This document shows positions 1 to 9,119 of a stretch of DNA of 15,994 nt, piece by piece. The position numbers were made by a program, and so were the translations under genes. Below the pieces are notes generated by a model, which was not told the DNA's origin, did not search any database, and saw only the letters and a list, made by a program, of their open reading frames with translations. The stretch comes from Candolleomyces eurysporus (taxonomy: Eukaryota; Basidiomycota; Agaricomycetes; Agaricales; Psathyrellaceae), in contig JANBPK010001030.1 of assembly GCA_027579435.1 (NCBI GenBank), positions 1-15,994 on the forward strand, read 5' to 3'. The stretch's first letter is position 1; each line of letters begins with the position of its first letter.

Positions 1-1356
1 CTAGAACTTTAGGGAAAGAAGGGGCGGTAGGCGTTGATAGCGATGATTGAGAGGCAGTTGCGGGTGTAGAAGAGCGAGAGAGGGTATTCCTATGCGATTG
101 GGTATCGATGAGACGAATGGGTGGTGGGTGCTGAATGCTGAGGCAAAGATAATATGCGGATAATGCCTAAGGTCAAAGGTTAAATGGGGTTGCTGCCTAA
201 CTTGACATGGGGAACTCACGAGTAATTCGAACATGAGAGCCAATGAGAGATAGAAACGCGGATATGAAATCACATATTGTTCCAGAAACGGACTTCGACG
301 ATGAAACACGATCGTTAGGGCCACGAGAAGACGTGAAACCCATGCAGCCATTTGGCAAATCTAAAGTGTGAAGTCAGACTAGAATTCGCGAAAAGGCGGG
401 GTAAATACTCACAATATAGTCGCGCTTTCCATGCAAACGGACATCTCGCCCTTGCATGCGCGCTCTCTGAATTGTGATGTAGGTCGGATCCCATGCCGTC
501 CAGAAAAGGGATAACAAAACGAGGAATGGAAGGGCACTCTGTAAACGAGGCACTGATTCAAGAGGCTGGCGACCGAACATCCCTAAGGCACGAGTCAATA
601 TGTTATAAAGCGTGATACCGAAGGAGGACTGACCCATGGAGAGAAGCGCTATTGAGGCGACGGAACATACGACCCAAAGAAAGCCGCGAACTTTCCAATA
701 CAGGGTTTCGACTAAGACTTTCTCCTTCGACTGAGGAGTCCCCGATACTCTCCGTTTACGCTCCTTGCCCTCCTTGAGCCAACCTCCTAGAGCCTTTCTC
801 CTTGCCATCTGCTCTTTCTGGTGAATTTCGTCTTCGACTGCTGGCTGGCACGATTCGCACATTGGAGGGTAGCGAGTATAGAGAGATTCCTTGTATTCTG
901 GCAGCATCTTGACCCGATAGGCATACTCTGAGCTCTATAGACGCGTGAGGATCTCGGCGGGTGCTCCAGCGGGGACGGAAGCGTACCTCTGGGGCGGGGA
1001 GATAATTTGAGAGCAGGTTCATGATGAGCGTCTGGTTTGTCTGGCAGTTGTGGCAGAATTTTCCTGTCCTATGCAGGTTGGGAAGTTGGTCCTTCGACGG
1101 TGATGCTAGATATTTGCTGAGCGCCTGTTGCGGAGCCGGGTGGGGAATGACACATACCTCGTCTCGCAAAGCTCCTTCGATTGAGATGCTCCTGGTGCAT
1201 TGCAGGCTCATCTGACAATATCTCCCCCTTCTCATTATAGCGGTTCCAACAGCCACATGCTGAACACCGGAAATTCCGAGGATTTTGAGGAATTGGGATA
1301 TTGGAGTTGCAGAAGAAACATTGGACGTTGCTGTGTCGTCTGAAGAGGGCCGACAT
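1..1356 (-). CDS. IMA1: IMA1-like inner nuclear membrane protein (Ima1 N-terminal zinc-finger domain), partial at left edge
   Basis: Model exons in transcript order: 1356-1158, 1105-987, 934-413, 360-220, 166-<1; introns are 50-53 nt, GT-AG, with reading frame kept across every junction. The first ~382 residues are present and the C-terminus lies beyond the window. The N-terminus shows the Ima1_N pattern with four CxxC pairs, at about residues 13/16 (CFFC), 31/34 (CSAC), 84/87 (CHNC) and 132/135 (CESC), plus the family phrases LLSNYLPAPE and YPPMCESCQPAVE. Hydrophobic segments follow near 190-207, 240-255, 285-300 and 315-327. The last visible exon becomes Ser/Thr/Pro-rich. Known for the family (Ima1, NET5/TMEM201/Samp1): inner nuclear membrane proteins that link heterochromatin or centromeres to the envelope and LINC complexes. 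I chose the ATG at 1356 because it starts directly before the first CxxC. An in-frame upstream ATG at 1485 would add a hydrophobic stretch but would reach into the shared promoter. Confidence 0.85.
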
Positions 1357-1558
1357 GGAGGGAGATTGGCGGTCGCTGCAAAAAATCGATATAAACCGAT
1401 ATAAATACAACGCAGCGCCAGCGACAAGGAGAGAAATGAGGAGGCCTGAGCCTGTGCAACGAGTTTCGACGTTCGCAGAGTTCAAACTCGCCGCGCCGCG
1501 ATCGCCACACGTTGTTTGTCAAACCCATCTGGCTACAACAAGGCCCCATCACGATCTT
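1357..1558. promoter_or_regulatory. Divergent intergenic region between IMA1-like and SNAPC1-like genes
   Basis: About 200 bp separates the two chosen start codons, which point away from each other, so both promoters must lie here or overlap the first exons. I see no clear TATA box. The right boundary is uncertain because the plus-strand gene has candidate in-frame ATGs at 1559, 1574 and 1586 and is open upstream to 1301. Confidence 0.4.
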
Positions 1559-2714
1559 ATGTCGCCCGGGCCGATGCCGGCTTGCATGGCCCTCTATCCA
1601 GCACCCTGTCCGAGCCATGCAGAACCAACGCTCCAACCCAGCTATTTCACATCTTCGCTCTATGTAGAGTCCCTTCGCACGGATATCAATGATCTAGTTC
1701 TCCTTTATGAGGAGCAATACAAGGCCAACAATGCCGAGCCACCGTTCTCCGTCTTCAAGAGTGTCTGGCGTTCGGAAGGATGGCATTTGCTTCACCTCAG
1801 GGTTTTCGACGACCGCACTCGTGAACGATTTCTGACTACTACTTTTAGGCTCTTTCTCGGTGAGTCCACCTTTTTCTCTATTGGATGTCGTTCAGACCTG
1901 AACCATAGAAAAGTCAAAGAAATCTGAGCCACCGTTCACTCGAGTGACCGCAGTTCTTGCCCTTTATACTCTCTATTCCACCCAGCCTTTGGGTACAACT
2001 CCTGCTCTCTGGTATCTGAAGCATATCACGATCCCAGCAGGTATGTAGTCTTGCCGTGACACCGAGCCGATACTCAGTTGTCCGTGCCCAGATCAACACA
2101 ATGACCTGCAAGAACTGGACGCGATCCCTTCAGGCACAGAACTGTCTGCTCTTCGCCCTACCATATCATTCATTCTGAGATATTTTCGAGAAAACGGCGT
2201 CTTCTTGATTCTGCCCGACTCCAATTCGCTCCCCGAAAACCCTCGCTCGCTTCCTCGCGAAGTTCACGTCGACCGTGGCCTGATAGCCTCTTTAGACCCA
2301 TCTTCTACCAAGAAAAAGGGAAGACCGACCCGAAATGACAAAACGAGAAAAGCAAAATCAGCTGTTGACTCTCTTGAAAGCTGGCTTGACAAACCGCAGC
2401 CTCTTACTGAAGATTCGCCTGCCTTGACAAAATCAAAGGCAGACGAATATCAACTCCTCAAATCACAGTTACTGGTAGCCATCGACGGTCAGAACCCTGA
2501 CTCCGAAGGTCACTCTGCTATTGTCAAAGCAAATCGACTAGTTTTTCGGCGCTTGCAGGAAGTACAGACGTATGTCCCGCAAGCTAGCGACTCCTTGTCT
2601 CGACAGGAGAGGGAAAGTGCTGGTGTTGGGCGAGTTGAAAGTGCCATGGAGGATTTGGCCCAGGGACTCAACCCAGGTATTCTGGGCCTGCTTGAAGGCT
2701 CAGGCAACAGGTGA
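1559..2714 (+). CDS. Probable snRNA-activating protein complex subunit 1-like protein (SNAP43 family)
   Basis: Model: exons 1559-1859, 1909-2040 and 2092-2714, about 351 aa; introns of 49 and 51 nt. Intron 1 has GTGAGT, a CTGAAC branch-like site and CATAG. The 1908 acceptor is the one that restores frame into PPFTRVTAVLALYTLYSTQP. The N-terminal two thirds fit the SNAP43 pattern: a SLRTDINDLV helix, SVFKSVWRSEGW (family: F..vWr), then a PPF...LYxLYxxQ block, and a later helix ISFILRYFRENGVFLILP. The C-terminal third is charged and low in complexity (KKKGRPTRNDKTRKAK) and probably disordered. Known for the family: SNAPc binds the proximal sequence element of snRNA genes for Pol II and Pol III. 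This call is from motif memory only; an uncharacterised fungal nuclear protein is the alternative. The start is uncertain (1559, 1574 or 1586). Confidence 0.6.
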
Positions 2715-2773
2715 CACTGCAGTCTCTGCCCTCTGGCCTACTCTACTGCGCGATGTGGTTGTTTGCTGCTGGA

Positions 2774-2779
2774 AATAAA
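2774..2779 (+). terminator. Possible polyadenylation signal for the SNAPC1-like gene
   Basis: A perfect AATAAA lies 60 nt after the stop codon at 2714 and well before the next start at 2913. Fungal polyadenylation signals are loose, so this is suggestive only. Confidence 0.35.
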
Positions 2780-2912
2780 CTTGTTTGCCTCTGCAAATCG
2801 TTGGAAGAAGACTCGGGCTGAGGTAATCCCGTTGAGAGGGTGAGAAGCCCAGCGATGCGTCTGTTCTCGCTGTATCCGACCGCGTTCATTTTCTGAGCAA
2901 CGGCGGGACGCC

Positions 2913-5415
2913 ATGAATCCCTATTCTCAGCGTCGATATCACCCAAATCACTCCAACGCGTCCTCGACGGTCAATTTGATCCCCCCAGCGCAACCACCGA
3001 CAAACACTCGTCCCCAGTTTACAAGGCGCTCTTCATCGAAAAGTTTTCCTACGAGTAGCTCTGGCTCACTGGTGCGCTCGCCCTCCCGCCATGATCAAAT
3101 TTAGTATCCTCACAGCTCCCAGGACATCGGGAGCGTCTCCTTCACAGAACGCGTATGTCGCGTAACCTGACTTGCCGCCTATCTCATTCACGTCTCCACA
3201 GTTCTCCCTGTCGCCAGATCCAACAACTTGGGGCTCGATTCTATCTCCAAACCACCCTGAACCAGATGACTACCTCCACAACCCTGACCCAAAGCGGGAC
3301 CGCAAGTATGATTCTGGTGGACACATGTTCACGTATCGCGGTCTCACAAACTTGGGCTGCATGATCACCCTTTGTACAGGGATGTTGACCCTTTTGTACG
3401 TGTCCAGCGCGTCATAGCAATGAAGGAGTTGACGTTTAGACGCGTTGAATCCAGTGCTGGCTACCCGATATTTTCTCACTTCACTGCACGAAAACCGTCG
3501 GACATGGGTGGCTTCAATATCGGAGGGATAAACAGTACGGGTCAGGTGCGAGTGCCTAAAACCTGACTTCACGATGTGTCGATCCGATGGCGGGTTTAGA
3601 TTCCTAGCTTTCTTGGAAATTATGGTCTAGTAGACCGCGAGACCCCGGCTGATGCCTTCTACAAGACATCTTATACCAACCCTAGTCAGCAACTACAACT
3701 CGTCTTCAGCGACGAATTTAATACGGATGGTCGCACATTCTACCCTGGTGATGACCCATATTGGGAGGCTGTTGATCTTCACTATTGGGCCGTGAGTATT
3801 CCTATCCTCACATGTGGAGAACGACCTACTGAATTAGGTGGATATTCGCACAGACCAATAATATGGAGTGGTACGATCCACAGGCCGTTGTTACGCGGGA
3901 CGGTTTCCTCGAAGTCTCGCTTTCCCGGAAAGATGCTCATGGGCTCCAGTACCAAGGCGGGATGGTCTCGACATGGAATAAATTTTGCTTTACAGGGGGT
4001 CTGCTGGAGGTCTCCGTGACTTTGCCCGGTGCTAACAACGTCATGGGCCTCTGGCCTGCTGTATGGAGCATGGGTAATCTTGGTAGATATTCATCATTTC
4101 CCGAACCTTTCACAGACGTCTCATGAATATGTTTGCAGGACGAGCTGGTTATGGGGCGAGTCTAGAGGGCATGGTAACCTTACATTTCGCGCTCCTTTAA
4201 ACTTTGACAACTTATTAATGAATACGTAGTGGCCATACACATACGATGCCTGCGACGTCGGGACCGTGCCTAATCAAACTGTAAACGGACAACCTGTTGA
4301 AGCAACTATAAATGGAGACGCTAGTGCGAATGGAGCATTGTCCTTTCTTCCGGGCCAGAAGCTGTCTCGTTGTACATGCCCTGGTGAAGAGCACCCTGGT
4401 CCTATACATAATGATGGAACGTTTGTTGGAAGGTCGGCTCCCGAGATTGACGTGTTTGAAGCACAGGTTTCCGGAGAGCCTCCAGCCGGTGGAGTGTCAC
4501 AATCGGCGCAATGGGCGGTTAGTTGGATCGTTCACGATCTGCAGTTTTGCGGATGACTTATAATGTTTTGTCTTCAGCCGTTTAATGCCGCTTATACCTG
4601 GTTTAACACTTCCGACAATCTCATAATTCCGGATCAAACAAGAACGACCCTCAATTCTTACACTGGAGGCGCCTTTCAACAGGCTACATCCTGTGTCACG
4701 ACGACAAGTGAGTCAAGTTAAATCGTGTAAGGCCGTCGATGTAATGATTTCTCCTAGATCAAGCATGCTACGAGCTCAACGAAGCTTGTACCTCTATCTA
4801 TGGTTTTGAATATAGACCTGGTTCGTGGTCCTCTTTTTTCCAGTTATCTCACTTACGCATCATCCATTCAGGCTTTGACACTGCGGTTGGACATTTCATA
4901 CTCTCTTCTACATACTGCTGATACATTAACCTCAGTATATATCCTGGATCGCGGATGCTAGGCTTACATGGACTTTGAGGGCTGGTGGTGTGGCAGCCGA
5001 TGAGCGTGTCCAGATCTCTGGCCGCCCTGTCCCACAAGAACCAATGGTACGCCTCAAAGTCTATTCAAACCAACACAATGTTGACTTCGTGCATCGTAGT
5101 ACCTAATTATAAATCTTGGCATGTCGGAAAACTTTGGAGGCGTCGACTTTGATCATTTGACCCTCCCTGCAACCATGAGGGTCGATTGGATTCGAGTTTA
5201 CCAGCCTCTACATGATATCAATGTCGGATGTGACCCTGCGGATTTCCCGACGCAAGCTTATATCAACGAGTACGTCGACCAGTCATTGGAACATGTTCGA
5301 GGTTGCTCAACTAACTTCAAGCAACATTGACGCCTACACGAATCCTAATTTAACCACCTGGACGGACGATTATGGAAAGTCATTCCCCAAAAATAGGTTC
5401 CTAGGTCAATGTTGA
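2913..5415 (+). CDS. KRE6: KRE6/SKN1-type beta-glucan synthesis-associated glycoside hydrolase family 16 protein
   Basis: Model exons: 2913-3071, 3123-3152, 3202-3395, 3455-3545, 3600-3791, 3854-4082, 4139-4173, 4230-4517, 4578-4707, 4758-4820, 4872-4885, 4936-5046, 5100-5281, 5322-5415; about 603 aa. In order: a Ser/Pro/Arg-rich cytoplasmic N-terminus (1-~105), a single membrane anchor near 111-133 (type II topology), then a lumenal GH16-like domain starting at QLVFSDEFNTDG. The catalytic-type motif APEIDVFEA lies at about residues 381-388, with the paired acidic residues present. Further family marks are GLWPAVWSMGNLGRAGYGA, RPVPQEPMYLIINLGMS and the C-terminal AYTNPNLTTW. Kre6/Skn1 act in the ER/Golgi and plasma membrane in beta-1,6-glucan assembly of the fungal wall. 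Introns are 49-62 nt. Exon 2 (30 nt) and exon 11 (14 nt) are very small. The final junction is irregular: the obvious 48-nt intron (5274-5321) breaks frame, so I used a 40-nt one (see findings). Confidence 0.88.
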
Positions 5416-5516
5416 GAAGAGCTGTTTATACCGCGGACTATGGAGCCACCCTTTTGGATCATACCGCACTACGTTACTGTACAAGACAAGATAATGATAA
5501 ACTGTGCAACATTGCG
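5416..5516. other. Tail-to-tail intergenic spacer between KRE6 and UBE2O
   Basis: Only about 100 bp separates the two convergent stop codons, so the 3' UTRs of the two transcripts probably overlap as sense/antisense. No gene or RNA is visible in it. Confidence 0.6.
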
Positions 5517-8500
5517 TTATGCGGGCAAAGGTCCTGGTGACCCGGTCTGATTCTGCCTCCGATCATAGATATCTTGAAGTTTTTGCAATGTCCGTTCGAG
5601 TGTAATAATNCCCTCCAGCGGTAAGACGTGGTACCGCTAGATGTTTGTCTTCCGGTGTGAGTTCCGGATGAGTTTTGCTCACTTCAATAAGACGCCGAGA
5701 GTCTCGCAACACCTTCTCCAAACCTCCGTTAGCGTGGTATAGCCATTCTATCTCCTTTTCTAGACCACCGAGAGGTATTTCCAGCGCGCGACGAATGAAT
5801 CCACGAGACAAGACGTATGCTTTCTCGCTGTATAACCGGCTGTGAAGGGTGGATATCAAGTGTGATCGTTTGAGAAGAACGATCGAAATTACCTGTTGAT
5901 CGTGCCCTCCTCAGTTCCTCTCAATTTGTCGAACGCAGGTTCACAAAACCAGCTATGGAAGCATTTCAGTCCATCGTCAGAATTTGTATGAAAGAATAAT
6001 CTTACGGTTCTTTCACTAACACCAAGCCTTGAATCGATACGAAGGCTTGAAGTAGCGAGGAGCGGGCGGCACTCCATGATTCGCTCTGGTCTCCCACCCA
6101 GGTTCCTAGAATAGAGAGACATACCTTACCCTCTTCATACAGATTACTACATGCCCGAATTCAATTTTGGATCAAAGAGGTTAGCTGCAGCTTGACGTAC
6201 GGATTCACTAATCCAGGTCGAAGAAAACATTTGTCAATACCTCTGAGTGAAAAGAGAGAAGAAAGTTCATACCTCGGCCGTTTCCATTTGTCCAACTGAG
6301 GAAGTGTGCGATGGGAGGAGATTGGGGGAAGTTGGAGTCGAGCATCCAGTCAATCACGAAAGGCGCGTCTTCATAAGGTGTATTTTCAGGGCCGATGATG
6401 AGAGACCTTAGGAGGTCCGCGCGATCCTCGTAAGCTCGGATAACTATGGACTCTGAAACCCGGCCATTAGCAAGTGGACAGTTAAAAAAGGGTGTGTTCC
6501 AAGTCTGCGCACCTGGTAGGCTGCTAGCCAATACGCGGTATTCGCGCTGCAAGCGGCTCATGAACGCCTTTGATGCTGTACCAGGTGTCGTCGAATAATA
6601 CGCATGATCTACTGGAGCGCTGGAGAGGATCTCAAATCGCTGCCAATTTTCTGATTCTTCAGATGGTAGCAAGGAGGTTGATCGAGGTACTTCCGCAGGG
6701 TTGGCTGGGTCTTGCTGTGCGGGCGTAGACTGGCTGTCCGCCTTGCTATCTTCGGTCGCGTCCTCCATAGCGCTGTCATTGTATTGAACAGGATCGACAT
6801 CGACATCCATAGCATCGTCTCCATCTTCATCGTCTGTGTCTTCCCACTCCCCAGAAAGGTGATCTTCTGGTCGCCATTGACCATCTTCTTCCATAACCCA
6901 GACATGATCCTCATTATCAACATAGTCATCGGATACATCGGAGTCATCCCAAACTTCGTCTTGAAGCTGCTCCATTCCGTCATACAAACGAGTGAGTCTT
7001 TCTACTGGATAATCCTTGATAGTCCCGTCTGGATGCGTGATTTCAATGGTGCCATCTAATCGGATCTGAAAAAGTATTGTTGAGAAATCGTTTCCATTGA
7101 GATCCCTCAGAGATCGACACCAGCGCACCTCGGAGACTTCACCAAACCATTGTAAACTGGGATGTTGCGTCGACAGCTTTTCATCGGCACCCGCGGGTAC
7201 TCTTTCTGTCGCAAGCTTTTGACCAAGATCTACCAGTTCTCGCCTCCAATCGTTGAGACTACCATCGAGGTGAGGCAATTCCCTGACCCAAGGCTCTAGC
7301 TCCCCTATCCGAGGAACACGAGGCTTGATGCATCCATTTGTTGTACCCTCCCTATGGATGAAGACGAAATCACCTCTTCGGACACCGAAGCCGTCGAATG
7401 CAGTGGATGGATCGTTTTGGCTTGGATCACTAGCGCCGTTGGGATCCAACTCGAGAACGGGAGCTAGCTCAGTCGTATTTGAATCTTCCAAATGCAGTTT
7501 CGCCGTCCTTGCATCTGGGTCTACCGATTGAACGACGGCAAACCGCCGCCCATCTTCATTCTTCCAGAGGACGTGGTCTCCAGGCCTGGGAGTGAAAACA
7601 TGAGTATAGAAAGGGGCAGCCAAATGGAAATGAGCGTACCAGCAATCGTATTCATCTGGATTCATGTAAGGGACGACGTCTATTGACCGAACCTTCTCTC
7701 GAACGCCATCTTGCCAAAGAACATCAAACATGGAGACGGTTTCAATAACCTTGTAAGTATGAACCTGCATTATTCCCGCAGGATCACCTTCGTTCCCATG
7801 TTGAGTCAAGGGTGCACTTGAGGTGTCCTTCAAGTAGACGCGATCACCGACCCGCATTTCTACGTCGGATCTGCCTCTGACGATGGTGAATTCTGTCATC
7901 TCATGCGCCGGCCAAAATCGCCGAGGTCTTGTTTTCTTCTCAGCCTCTGCGGGTTCCAGCTTTCTTAAATCGTAAGCTGAATACGAGCGATAATTGAAGC
8001 AGGGACTTGCCATTTGGTTTAAGGCAAGCCATGCGATTGCGTAAAGACTATGCCGGACCCCGATGACTTTGTCTTTGCTTCCTCCACTGTTCGTTTGGGT
8101 GCCCCATAAAGACCTCCATGCTGTCTGCATGCCATTCTGTGCTGGAGGAGGTAGAATATCCTGTGAAAGAATCTGTGTGAACTGACTATTTCGTAGGAAA
8201 GTGTGGGATCATACAGAGCCTTCATCACCAACAGTCAGACGTGAGCCGAGCTCTGGTAAACGGACCAGTTTCCCGCCCGCAGCTTCCACTATGGATTCAT
8301 CAAATACCTGACACATTGCATGAGGAACTAGAACAGTGTCATTGCTCGAAAATGACAAACCTCAATGATCTTCGCCGGAGACAATTAATTGGCATGACCC
8401 CTTAGCCCAACGAATAAAAATAGACCCACCTGGCCAACCCAGTCATCGTAGACGACGTAGTCCCCTATTTCTCCATCGTGCTTGTCTTGAAGGTCGCTGG

Positions 8501-8984
8501 AAGTTTTCCAACCATCGACAGGTTCGTTGCTGATAGCGTGAACGAGCCGACCCCGAACATGCACGTTAAGGACGACACCAGAACGCATATCGTCAATGGA
8601 GCGCTTGCAGTAGTCTCCTGGCTGCAAGCATCTGTCCATGAGCCTGAACCGGGACTCGGGTAGTATTTCGTTTCCTTGAGCATGGTCGATGTATGTGACT
8701 CCCACTTCGCCTTGCGTCAGAGGACGGAGGAGAGGGTCAGCTACGCTTGCTTGTGGCGGGATATCCTCTGGATCGTGCCAGCATCTCTGAAGGCTAATTC
8801 AATTGGGTGTAGTTTGTGCTGAACGGAATGAGCACCCACAAGAACGACAGCATAGGGACCATCCGACGAATCTAATCTCTGAACGATATCATTTCGATAG
8901 AGCTTGAAAGAAGATAAGTTGTTGGAGATGATAGCTATCGGTAAGAGGACTGACCCTGCTATGTGAAGGGGCATTTGAAGCCAT
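5517..8984 (-). CDS. UBE2O: UBE2O-type E2/E3 hybrid ubiquitin-conjugating enzyme
   Basis: Model exons in transcript order: 8984-8955, 8902-8840, 8786-8430, 8369-8361, 8307-8215, 8160-8011, 7959-7129, 7065-6513, 6452-6273, 6207-6201, 6146-6006, 5952-5893, 5839-5517; about 931 aa, against ~1290 in human UBE2O. The N-terminal half carries the SH3-like/conserved-region blocks of the family ([38 protein letters not shown]-type MFDVLWQDG). A very acidic linker follows (about 540-610, [12 protein letters not shown]). The UBC fold runs from [16 protein letters not shown] (~680) through [14 protein letters not shown] to [19 protein letters not shown], with the active-site Cys near residue 767. The C-terminal helix region is [13 protein letters not shown]... 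and [14 protein letters not shown]2O enzymes attach ubiquitin directly to orphan or basic proteins. Special structure: micro-exons of 9 nt (8369-8361) and 7 nt (6207-6201), a probable GC-AG intron (8010-7960), and a stop-free 63-nt intron (7128-7066). The N at 5610 adds one base; dropping it restores [14 protein letters not shown] and the stop at 5519-5517. Confidence 0.9.
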
Positions 8985-9119
8985 TTTACCGCCTTTAGTA
9001 GACTCGCGGCGGACAAGGTACAGACCGCAGATAATAGGAAATTGAGATCATGTAAGCAGATTTCAATTGACGCCTATTGGAGCTGCCCAGCNAACCAATC
9101 ATGTCATTCCTCTCTCACC
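8985..9119. promoter_or_regulatory. Bidirectional promoter between UBE2O and F-box copy 1, with inverted CCAAT pair
   Basis: The 135 bp between the two start codons must hold both promoters. It contains an ATTGG (9076-9080) and a CCAAT (9095-9099) in inverted arrangement, 20 to 45 bp upstream of the F-box ATG. Both elements survive in the two downstream copies although the spacer between them differs. One N lies at 9092. Confidence 0.55.

Noticed and set aside
1..351. Open frame on the minus strand read straight through
   Set aside because: Only its first ~47 codons fit IMA1; the rest is intron read-through after GTGAGT at 219. The real continuation restarts at 166 in another frame.
1357..1485. 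Longer IMA1 N-terminus from the ATG at 1485 with a hydrophobic segment
   Set aside because: The Ima1 family starts directly before the first CxxC, and the extension overlaps the region needed for the divergent promoter. Not excluded without cDNA.
6609..6983. Met-rich 124-codon minus-strand frame
   Set aside because: It is the out-of-frame shadow of the acidic GAT/GAA-rich linker of UBE2O.
6712..7059. Plus-strand hydrophobic 115-codon frame resembling a membrane protein
   Set aside because: Antisense shadow of the UBE2O acidic linker (GAT/GAC read backwards gives Ile/Val); no start context or splice logic.
8741..9016. 91-codon minus-strand frame beginning MSAASLLKAV
   Set aside because: It reads through UBE2O introns 1 and 2; only [21 protein letters not shown] is real coding sequence.
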